From CANKHA01 sp963750965 (GTDB lineage Bacteria > Pseudomonadota > Alphaproteobacteria > Rhizobiales > Xanthobacteraceae): a DNA stretch of 64,000 bases. Positions 52,608 through 60,318 of the stretch are shown here, piece by piece. The first letter of the stretch is position 1. Each line of letters starts with the position of its first letter. Under the pieces are notes generated by a model that had not been told where the DNA came from, did not search any database, and was given only the letters and a program-made list of their open reading frames with translations. The stretch is from positions 3,525 to 67,524 of the forward strand of contig CAVVSK010000023.1 of NCBI GenBank assembly GCA_963750965.1, in the 5' to 3' direction. Made by a program: the position numbers and the translations under genes.

Positions 52608-53486
52608 TCACGTTCGGGGCGCCCCGGCCGGCGCGCGCGTTCGCCGGCGGAAGCGATGTGATACACCCGTCAGCACCGCAAGCAGGCTGACGAAGGCGGT
52701 ATCCAGTTTGCCAAGATGCGTATTTTCGCTCAAGGGATCGTGTCTAGCCAGCAGGCCCACCAGACGTCCGGCCAATGCATAGATGACCGAGATTTCCAGT
52801 CCCAGACGCCAATCTTCGGTAAGCCCAGAGAGTGTTTTTCCCTTGTCCAACAGCGTCGCCGCGCGAGCCGCGAGGCCCTCAAAGCAACGCCGCAGCGGCG
52901 GCGACGCCTGCGGCGCGCCGAGCGCTTCGACACCGAGGCCGACGGCTTCGAGCGCCTCCAGAGGTACGTAGACCCGGTCGAGATTGCGGTAGTCCTCACC
53001 GCAGTCCTGCAGATGATTGATAATCTGAAGCGCCGCGCAAATCGAATCGGACGCGGGCCAGGTCGTGCGGCTCTCCCCGTGCACGTCGAGCACAAAACGC
53101 CCGACCGGCATGGCTGAATAGGCGCAGTACGCCATAAGATCGTTCCAATCGGCGTATCTGCGCTTGGTGACGTCAAGCCGAAAGGCCTTGAGGAGGTCCT
53201 GCGCGTGTTGTGGTGACAGGCCATGGCTGGCAAGCGCGGTGCGAAGGGCTGCGGCCTGCATATTTCCGCCGTGGCCTCCGATCAGTTCGGCCTCGAGGCC
53301 GTCGAGCAGGTCCAGCTTCTGCTGCGCAGGCAGCATGGCGTGATCAGCGATGTCGTCGGCGGTCCGTACGAATTCGTAAAATGCAAGGATCGGCGCGCGG
53401 TGCCGCGACTGGATCAGCCACGACGCCACGGGAAAATTCTCATTCCGGTGCGTCTTCCCGGAACGCAGATCGTTAGCGTCGATCAT
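52608..53486 (-). CDS. hpnC: Hydroxysqualene synthase HpnC
   Basis: 292 residues, same fold as HpnD. NFPVASWLIQSRHRAPILAF, the first acidic motif RTADDIADHAML, and QIINHLQDCGEDYRNLDRVY are family markers. It converts presqualene diphosphate to hydroxysqualene. Start ATG 53486 (MIDANDLRSGKTHRNENFP) overlaps hpnB by 14 bases; a GTG at 53513 with GGAAAGG upstream is an alternative. First gene of the squalene trio. Confidence 0.9.
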   Translation of the reverse strand: MIDANDLRSGKTHRNENFPVASWLIQSRHRAPILAFYEFVRTADDIADHAMLPAQQKLDLLDGLEAELIGGHGGNMQAAALRTALASHGLSPQHAQDLLKAFRLDVTKRRYADWNDLMAYCAYSAMPVGRFVLDVHGESRTTWPASDSICAALQIINHLQDCGEDYRNLDRVYVPLEALEAVGLGVEALGAPQASPPLRRCFEGLAARAATLLDKGKTLSGLTEDWRLGLEISVIYALAGRLVGLLARHDPLSENTHLGKLDTAFVSLLAVLTGVSHRFRRRTRAPAGAPRT

Positions 53487-54633
53487 CGCAACCTGTCTTC
53501 TTTGCTTGGACACGGCCTTTCCAAAGACCGCCGCGTCCTACAACGCTCTGATAAGCGGAATCGACGGTAAAGGCCATGTACGAAAGCGCGATCGCGGGCA
53601 GCAGCAGTCCCCACAGCGGGGACACCCGGTAGATCCGTAACGTCGGCTGAAATACGATCGCCATAGCCCCCCAGGTGAAAAAGCCAAGCATCCGAGCGAG
53701 GCCTTGGCCGAACAGGGCGAGCAGAACGGGCGCAATATAGATGAGCGTCAAACCGGCCACGGTCCCTGCCAATAGCAGCGGCGAATAGCGAAGCTGAGCA
53801 TAGGCCGATCTGACGACCATGCGCCGGACGTCTTTGATCTTCGGATATGCCCGGATGCTGCGGGCTCGTCCGGTCAGCCCGAGCTCGATGGCTCCCTGTT
53901 TTTTCATCGCGGATGCCAGCGCACAATCGTCGATCAATTCGCCTCGAATGGCTTCGACCCCGCCGGCGGCACGAAGAGCGTCAAGGCGCGCCAGCATGCA
54001 GCCGCCGGCCGCGGCGGCCGTGGCGCGATCCTGGCGCTTGACCCAGACGAATGGGTAAAGCATCTGAAAGAAAAATATGAACGCCGGAATGAGTGCACAT
54101 TCGGCAAAGCTTTCGCAGCGTAGCTTGACCATTCGAGAGTTGAGGACCAAGCCGTCTGCATGGGACCTGGAAACAAGTTTCGTCAAAGCGTCGGGTGCGT
54201 AGACGATGTCGGCGTCAGTGAGCAGCAGATAGGTAGGGCTGCTCTTTTGCGCGTGGTCGATGCCCTGCTTCATCGCCCATAACTTGCCGGTCCACCCCTC
54301 GGGCAATGGTGCGCCGGATAAGATGGTGAGGCGGCCGGCAGCACCTGCTGCTACGGCGGCGCGGCGCGCGGCGTCGGCCGTGCCATCTACGCTCTGGTCA
54401 TCCACCACTACAATCGAGAAGGGTCCAGGGTAATCCTGGCGCAGCAGCGAAAGGACTGCTTCGCCGATGCCATCAGCTTCATCTCGCGCGGGGATGATAA
54501 CGGCGACAGGCACCCACGTTGTCGGCCCGGGGGCTTCCGGTTCCCGCTCCGTAGAGAGCCAAAATCCGCCACGCGCGGTAATAAGGTAAATCCATCCTAT
54601 TGCTGCTGCTAAGGCTATTAAGTTCGCTACCAT
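53473..54633 (-). CDS. hpnB: Hopene-associated glycosyltransferase HpnB
   Basis: 386 residues, GT2 family. Membrane helices at both ends, a cytoplasmic domain with VAVIIPARDEADGIGEAVLS, LLLTDADIVYAPDAL (DxD-like) and GELIDDCALASAMKKQGAIE, then helices with LTLIYIAPVLLALFGQGLAR. HpnB is conserved in hopanoid clusters; its acceptor is not settled. First gene of the minus-strand operon; 300 bases upstream separate it from the plus-strand gene at 54976. Confidence 0.9.
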   Translation of the reverse strand: MVANLIALAAAIGWIYLITARGGFWLSTEREPEAPGPTTWVPVAVIIPARDEADGIGEAVLSLLRQDYPGPFSIVVVDDQSVDGTADAARRAAVAAGAAGRLTILSGAPLPEGWTGKLWAMKQGIDHAQKSSPTYLLLTDADIVYAPDALTKLVSRSHADGLVLNSRMVKLRCESFAECALIPAFIFFFQMLYPFVWVKRQDRATAAAAGGCMLARLDALRAAGGVEAIRGELIDDCALASAMKKQGAIELGLTGRARSIRAYPKIKDVRRMVVRSAYAQLRYSPLLLAGTVAGLTLIYIAPVLLALFGQGLARMLGFFTWGAMAIVFQPTLRIYRVSPLWGLLLPAIALSYMAFTVDSAYQSVVGRGGLWKGRVQAKKTGCDDRR

Positions 54634-54975
54634 GGTGTTGAAGGTATATTACAAACGCCCGTTCGAAAGCTCGCCTCTTCGGAAACAGAATGCTGTTTAA
54701 CATGGAGCAGGAAATGAGTAGGTCCGGCGAAGACTGTCTGTTGCAACTGGCCGCCGTCGCTCGGGCCATAGAGGACATGTTCGATGGGACTTTTGGGCAC
54801 TGCTTCGATGCCCAGGAAAATACGTGGCCTTAAAGTTCCAATGGCGCAACTTCCTTTCTGAAACCAGGCGGCCTTGTTGTATCTTAATAGTCGGGGGGTT
54901 CACGAATGACACAGCATTTCATTTGTGCCCTTCGTAACTATCTTGGCGAATATGCTTCAACTGAGCGAGCAAGTC

Positions 54976-55509
54976 ATGCCGAGGTCAACGGTCAAAATTG
55001 AAGCGCGTAACGCCGGTATAGCCGCCTGCGTGGTCATACTTTCGTTCCTTGCGTCACCAAGTCAGGCTCAACAGGGGCCTTTCGCCGGATTGGCCGGATC
55101 GTGGGCGGGAAGCGGCACAATAGGGATGTCTAACGGAACACGTGAACGCATTCGTTGCCGCGCCTCCTACGCCGTCAGTGGCCGCGGCAGCAGTTTGCAA
55201 CAGAGTCTCCGCTGTGCCAGCGACAGCTATCGCTTCGAACTAAACAGCAATGTCAGATATGCGGCAGGAGACATTTCCGGCAACTGGAGCGAGGCAACTC
55301 GCGGTATTGGCGGCAGCCTATCCGGCATCGCCAGCATGTCGGACATCCGGGCAAGAGTTGAAGGGCCTGGCTTCGCGGCTAACCTATTGCTGGCCACGCG
55401 CGGCGACCGCCAATCGGTCTCGCTCCGCACGTCAAGTGGCGATATCACCGAAGTTGCGATTACACTCAGCCGCGGAGGCGGGGAGCGCGGCAGATTTGGA
55501 GCAAACTGA
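54976..55509 (+). CDS. Secreted conserved hypothetical protein
   Basis: 177 residues. Signal peptide (GIAACVVILSFLASPSQAQQ), then GPFAGLAGSWAGSGTIGMSN GTRERIRCRASYAVSG. The beta-rich rest (FELNSNVRYAAGDISGNWSE, GFAANLLLATRGDRQSVSLR) is a type seen in several Bradyrhizobium proteins with no known role; the paired Cys (RCRASY, LRCASD) could form a disulfide. Start taken at ATG 54976; an ATG at 54925 is possible. Confidence 0.75.
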   Translation: MPRSTVKIEARNAGIAACVVILSFLASPSQAQQGPFAGLAGSWAGSGTIGMSNGTRERIRCRASYAVSGRGSSLQQSLRCASDSYRFELNSNVRYAAGDISGNWSEATRGIGGSLSGIASMSDIRARVEGPGFAANLLLATRGDRQSVSLRTSSGDITEVAITLSRGGGERGRFGAN

Positions 55510-55726
55510 CAAAACTGGAATCGCGGCGGATTGTATTCGACACGTTACGGAATTTGTTGAGTTGGAGCACTCACTGGAACGTACGTCCTGAAAAGGACCG
55601 CTGAGCTATCCAGCGAGGAAAAACACCCAAAACCGTAAAGAATTAAATTGCTCGCGGATTGGCGCCAGTCTCGTCGGGCTCATCGGATTCGTTTACAACC
55701 TGCACCCCTTCGAGGCTGCCACGCGG

Positions 55727-55800
55727 GAAAAAGGCAGAGCATGGGGCGCCCATCATTGGGTCGCCAGCCAGCCGGCGTGGTCTCTACCAATCGCTACGTG
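55727..55800. repeat. Dispersed repeat, copy D (3' block only)
   Basis: GGGAAAAAGGCAGAGCATGG, then GGGTCGCCAGCCAGCCGGCG and TGGTCTCTACC parallel copy B (GGGAAAAGGGGCAGAGCAGG ... GCCAGCCAGCCAGTGTGGTC). Identity is lower than A to B and the 5' and 3' flanks are missing. The remaining 55510-55856 holds no gene I can support. Confidence 0.45.
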
Positions 55801-55856
55801 ACCGTACACGACAAGTGCCTCAGATATCACGTGCGCCGGCTGGCTTATTCGGCCGG

Positions 55857-56081
55857 TTAGAACGCGTCCCACTGCTCAACGGGCAGCGGCCTGCTCATCA
55901 TCTCAGTCGATGACGTGACCGGTGTCGTCGCCGCTTCGGTCGCCAAGACGGACCCCTGCGGAAGCAGAGAGGACGATGCGGTGTTGGTGCGCGAGAAGAC
56001 CGGCGCGTTATGTGACCAAACAAAAATCGCGACGGCGACGAAGAGTGCACACGTTCCGCTAAAGTAAATTAGCTTTCTCAT
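55857..56081 (-). CDS. Small single-pass membrane protein
   Basis: 74 residues: MRKLIYFSGTCALFVAVAIF VWSHNAPVF is one membrane helix, followed by a Ser/Thr-rich tail. AGGAG and GGGAA precede the ATG at good spacing. Unknown function; small proteins like this are often membrane-bound regulators or stress proteins. Confidence 0.6.
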   Translation of the reverse strand: MRKLIYFSGTCALFVAVAIFVWSHNAPVFSRTNTASSSLLPQGSVLATEAATTPVTSSTEMMSRPLPVEQWDAF

Positions 56082-56199
56082 TTTGTTCCCTTTCTCCTGT
56101 TGCTCTGGGTTTCCCCAGTAGGCCGTGGATGAGTGGCTCCTGCTGTACGATGCTCGGAGCTTCAGATGACAAACCGATGCAATTGCGTGATGCGCCTGT

Positions 56200-56466
56200 T
56201 CATCGAAGCCACTGAACGAACGACAGCGACCACGTTATGAACGGATGGATGGCGGCGATGACGTAGATGGCGAGCCAGGCGCTCGCCACGGCCATTACCC
56301 CTCCATGGTTGTAAGAAGCGAAGGCGTCTCGCCCGATTTCAGCCTTATCGAATTCGGGGCCATCACGGCGGTTTTGGCCGGACCGCACTGCGGTCCGTCG
56401 CCGTTGCCGCCCGCCGGCGCGTCCTGGGGCCAGCGGAAGCGCGTCATTATGAGCTTGCATGGGCAT
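56200..56466 (-). CDS. Small protein with C-terminal membrane helix, ribosome site in hairpin
   Basis: 88 residues: a basic, disordered start (APGRAGGRQRRRTAVRSGQN), FDKAEIGRDAFASYNHGGVM, then one helix AVASAWLAIYVIAAIHPFIT. AGGAGGAACACC precedes the ATG, but the AGGAGG is base-paired within a perfect 8-bp hairpin (see 56473-56492). No family recognised. The helical C-terminus and small size suggest an inner-membrane protein. Confidence 0.6.
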   Translation of the reverse strand: MPMQAHNDALPLAPGRAGGRQRRRTAVRSGQNRRDGPEFDKAEIGRDAFASYNHGGVMAVASAWLAIYVIAAIHPFITWSLSFVQWLR

Positions 56467-56472
56467 GGTGTT

Positions 56473-56492
56473 CCTCCTGCATGCGCAGGAGG
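56473..56492 (-). promoter_or_regulatory. Shine-Dalgarno-sequestering hairpin (possible RNA switch)
   Basis: On the minus strand the leader reads CCTCCTGC-GCAT-GCAGGAGG, a perfect 8-bp stem with a four-base loop, and the 3' arm is the ribosome site of the gene starting at 56466. Initiation should be blocked until the hairpin opens, as in RNA thermometers or attenuators. Function is inferred. Confidence 0.55.
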
Positions 56493-56739
56493 ACGATGCA
56501 CCAAGCGACCCTCGGGGGCGTTGGCATTTGTCAATGCCGTGCGAGAAAAGTGCAACCTATTGAGTTATGGGGATTTCTTGCGGGCCGTCCGCACTGGCCA
56601 ATCACGGGTCCGGCGCTATTCGCCCTTGGCTTCGCGCACAAGTTTCTGGAGGGCCTTGACTGATTTCTTCGCTGCACTGTGGGAAAATAGGCATGTCTCA
56701 CATCTTTGATTCAGGTCCGGAAATACGCAGCAGGGGCGA

Positions 56740-57702
56740 TTAGCTTGCCTTTGCACCTGAGAACTTGACGGCGTTGCGCCATTTTTCCGTTTCCCCAGCA
56801 AAGAGCGCTGAGACATCGGTTATCGAGCCGGCCATCACTGTGGCACCTAAGCCAGCGAGCCGGGCATACACTTTGGGATCGGCGAGAGCCGCGTTGATCT
56901 CCTTGTTGAGAGTGACGATAATCTCGGTCGGGGTCCGACTAGGCGCACCCACTGCCAACCAGGAGCTCGTTTCGTAGCCCGGCAGAAACTCTGCCAATGT
57001 CGGGACATCAGGCAGCATCTCCGAGCGATAGGCGGTGGTTACCGCAAGCGCCCGCAGCTTGCCTGCTCTGATATGTTCGATCGATGCAGGCAAGTTGTCG
57101 AACGCAACCTGTACTTGGCCGGCAAGTAAATCGGTGAGCATCGGTGCCGATCCCCGATAGGGCACATGCAGCATTTGGACACCCGTCATCATCTTTAAAA
57201 TCTCTCCGGAAAGATGACTGGCAGTCCCGGTGCCGAACGAGGCGATGTTGATCTTTGCAGGATTGCTCTTCGCGTAGGCGATGAGCTCAGGAACAGTCTT
57301 GACCGGAAATCCCGGAAATACCTCCAGCACAAATGGAGACCGGATTAGGCTCGCGACCGGCGCGATGTCGCGCTCAAAATCGAAATCCATCTTCTCATAA
57401 AACGACACATTGATTGTATTTGAAGGCGTGACCACGAGGAGAGTGTGGCCATCGGCTGGCGCCCGTACAACTGCCTCAGTAGCTAGATTGGTGCCGGCGC
57501 CTGCCCTGTTCTCGACGACGAAGGACGTGCCGAACCGCTCCGACAGCCATTGACCGATCAGTCGTGCAACGATGTCAGTTGTGCCTCCAGGAGGAAAGCC
57601 GACCATGAGGCGCACAGGGCGCGACGGATAGCTTTGTGCTTGCGCCACAGTTGACGAAACCAGCGCACCGCCAACCAGCTTGATGAAGTCGCGCCTTCTC
57701 AT
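56740..57702 (-). CDS. Bug-family (TTT) tripartite tricarboxylate transporter substrate-binding protein
   Basis: 320 residues. The leader MRRRDFIKLVGGALVSSTVA contains RRDFIK, a twin-arginine-type start, cut near AQAQ. The body has RPVRLMVGFPPGGTTDIVAR, ENRAGAGTNLATEAVVRAPA and HVPYRGSAPMLTDLLAGQVQ, Bug landmarks. GGAAGG precedes ATG 57702, so this start is preferred over the longer frame. It follows the subtilase gene by 31 bases. No transporter membrane subunits are adjacent. Confidence 0.9.
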   Translation of the reverse strand: MRRRDFIKLVGGALVSSTVAQAQSYPSRPVRLMVGFPPGGTTDIVARLIGQWLSERFGTSFVVENRAGAGTNLATEAVVRAPADGHTLLVVTPSNTINVSFYEKMDFDFERDIAPVASLIRSPFVLEVFPGFPVKTVPELIAYAKSNPAKINIASFGTGTASHLSGEILKMMTGVQMLHVPYRGSAPMLTDLLAGQVQVAFDNLPASIEHIRAGKLRALAVTTAYRSEMLPDVPTLAEFLPGYETSSWLAVGAPSRTPTEIIVTLNKEINAALADPKVYARLAGLGATVMAGSITDVSALFAGETEKWRNAVKFSGAKAS

Positions 57703-57733
57703 TGCCTTCCGAAGCCTCGGGTTGGCACGGGGC

Positions 57734-59207
57734 CTAAGGGACGCCGAGCGCCTGAGCCGCCGCAACCGGATCAATAATCCCGTAGCCGAAATCCGGCTTC
57801 CAGCCAGCGGCTCCGCCACCCGGTCTGCGGGCAGTATTCTTGAGCGTCGTGAACAGATCCCGGGGTTTCACCGACGTCGGTTTCACCTTGGTGCGCAAGG
57901 CGGCAACGCAACCGGCCGCGACCGGGCAGGCCGCCGAGACACCAGTATCCGGCACGAACATCCTTACCGTTTTCGATCCCAGGAAATGGGTGTACGCGAC
58001 CAGATCCGGCTTGTTCTGATACATGCCGGCGATCGAGGGGCCGCGCGACGAGTAGCCGACCATTTTGTCATTCGTGTCGCATCCGCCGATCGTGAGCACT
58101 TCCTCATAGGCGTTGGCGCCCATGATCATGCGCTGGGTCTTGCTTAGGCAGGCCCCGGAAGCACAGTCGCCGGCGCAATTGGAACCATCGCCGCAGTTGT
58201 TGCCGCAGAAAATGATATCCACTCCGTCCGCGGCGAGCGCTTGAACAAGGTAATGAAATACGTGATTGGGATTATCGCTGAACCGGAAGGGGTGTCCGGA
58301 CGGAAAATCTTCCAGACAGGGATGAAAGAGTCCCCAGCTGTTGCTGACGACAAGCGCGTCAAACGGTCTTGTTACCCACCATATCCTGCGCCAGGTGTAG
58401 ATAGGCCAGCAGGGCGGCGTCGACCATGCTTGTGGAGTGATGGTCCCCGACCGGCCGGGCCACCAGCATCGGGAGATCGAGCAGCGTTGCCTTCGGCGCC
58501 GCGATCAGGGCGTCATAGGCGCACATCGTGCCATGGCCGACACGATGACCGCCCGGATGCGTCACCAATCCCTGGGGCTTCCACGAATGTGACTTGTCGA
58601 GACCGACCGTTGTCTTGGCTTGCAGTGCCTCCCCGAGCAACTGCTCAAGGCGCGGAACATAGATGCCGCTGTCGGCAATCGCGAGGGCAACTCCGGCGCC
58701 ATCGAGTCCTTTGCTGTTGAGGGTTGCGACGCCAAGATGGTCGCGTACGTCCTGCGTGGTGCCCACATATTGGCTGGTGCCGCACGTCGGAAGACAAGGC
58801 GGCAGTGTAAGCAGGCCGCCGATCACGGGATTGGAGTGAATCGCAAATCTTTGGTCATCTTTCCCGATGAAATAGTGAGGCACGCGGCCGTTTGCTTCCA
58901 CAAATCCGCTCACAAGGAATCTGTCCGATTTCCCGGGCTCCCGAAACGCTGCTCGCAGGTCTTCGGCACCTCGGTTTTCGGCGCCGCGGCCGATCGGAAT
59001 GGCTCCGAACGTCGGATCGATCTCAAGCCTACTTGGAACTATATGCTCCCCGTCCCGCGCATCACCCTGGTGCCCTGCATGTCGCGACATTGAGCGGGTC
59101 GGGTCTTTACCCCGAAGCAGGTCACTTGCCGCCGCTGCAAGGACCTCATCATTTGGACGTTCCACCAGAGCCCGCACATGGCCGGCCGGAACTTTCGAAA
59201 CAATCAT
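57734..59207 (-). pseudogene. Subtilase (S8 peptidase), apparent frameshift
   Basis: About 490 residues when joined. The catalytic triad is intact: Asp179 in LAIADSGIYVP, His225 in GGHRVGHGTMCAYD and Ser in DTGVSAACPVAAG. The first part ends in MVGNKTV-stop at 58359; the next frame continues FDALVVSNSWGLFHPCLEDF and runs to 57734 via VLTIGGCDTNDKMVGYSSRG. Removing one base near 58369 joins them. TAGGAG precedes ATG 59207. There is no signal peptide, unusual for secreted subtilases. It is colinear with the PAP2-type gene upstream, so they may be a pair. Confidence 0.8.
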
Positions 59208-59247
59208 AGCAAGCTCCTACGAAAATGTTTCGCAAGTACTCTTCCGG

Positions 59248-60154
59248 TTACTTCCACTCGGCTTTTGCGGCGCTGACCACGGACGCGTAGTCGAAATCGG
59301 GTGCCGTTACATTACGGGCAGGTATACCCTTGAGAAACTGGTGGGTCAGCACGCCAGCCGCGGCTCCTTCCGTGATATCGCTCCTGAAGTGAAATCCCGC
59401 GATCACCCTGTTGAGACCAATTTGATCGGCTAGCCTGATCAGCGATTGTTCATATGGCGAGGTCCCAGTCGTCGGTGTCGTTATCTCGATCAGGACCCTT
59501 GCAGTCAGATGCGCGATGAGCGCATGGCCTGCCGGATAGGCCGCGTGGCCAGGCACCGGCACGGGCGGGTACAGAGCCGGATAATATTGTGAGGGTCGTG
59601 GCCTGTTAAATTGACGTTTCAGGCGTATCATCACCACTTCGCCGACGCGAGCGGCCAGCTTCATCGCAAAGAATGTCGCGGGATGCGAACTCGCGGTCAT
59701 CATCAGGAGCTGCATGAAACACAGCTGCTGGTTCTGATGCTGGTTCAATATCTCGCCCATCGCCTCGGGCCGCTCGGTTACGGCCAAAATACGTAGATCG
59801 TCGATGCTGTCATCGCCGGGCGAAACGACACCACCCGGCATAACAACCTTGGGAATAGTCTGGTTGATCGTGATTGCCTGATTCCAGGTCTTTCCCGAGA
59901 CCTTGGCCGTGAGGAATTCCGGCAAAAAATGAAGGGCAAACAGATCGCTGTCCCAGGCACCACGCGGAAATTTGGGAGTGCCGTTGAAGTCCGGGTGTCA
60001 GGTCTTCCGCAACCAGCGGCCTGTCGGCCCGCATTGCGTACAAGCCGTCGCCGCCGCCGCCGGCCCATCCACCACCCTGCCAGCCACCGCCCTGCCAGCC
60101 GCCGCCCTGCCAGCCGCCACCCTGCCAACCGCCACCTAACCATCCGCCACCCAT
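59248..60154 (-). pseudogene. PAP2 / vanadium-haloperoxidase-like protein with GGGWQ-repeat head, apparent frameshift
   Basis: Strong AGGGAGGCGATC precedes ATG 60154. The first 30 residues are GGGWQ repeats; then LYAMRADRPLVAEDLTP and, after removing one base at about 59990, DFNGTPKFPRGAWDSDLFAL and LPEFLTAKVSGKTWNQAITI. The PAP2 core contains KRQFNRPRP (KxxxxxxRP), YPAGHA (PSGH, with A for S) and NRVIAGFHFRSD (RxxxGxHxxxD). The phosphate/vanadate ligands and general-acid His are thus present. Corrected length is 301 residues. No signal peptide. Acid phosphatase or haloperoxidase activity cannot be decided. Confidence 0.78.
60065..60145. repeat. 15-bp tandem repeats encoding GGGWQ
   Basis: About five units of 15 bases (like CCCTGCCAGCCGCCG on the plus strand) encode GGGWQ in the minus-strand frame at the start of the PAP2-type protein. 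Copy number could vary by slippage without changing the frame. Confidence 0.8.
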
Positions 60155-60318
60155 GATCGCCTCCCTTGTTGGGAATGAATTCAACGTTGCGAAATGAGCA
60201 TCGCCCAGCGTGTGTTGCCGAATGTTACCTGATAAAACTTCCCCGTACTGTGAGTTTAATCACACAATCAAAACAGAGTTCACAAATCCTGTCCGACCAC
60301 TCGAAGCATGCGGCCGTT

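Noticed and set aside
55857..56709. Plus-strand frame over the small membrane protein and its hairpin leader (56245-56709)
   Set aside because: No ribosome site and no similarity; the minus-strand genes have strong ribosome sites.
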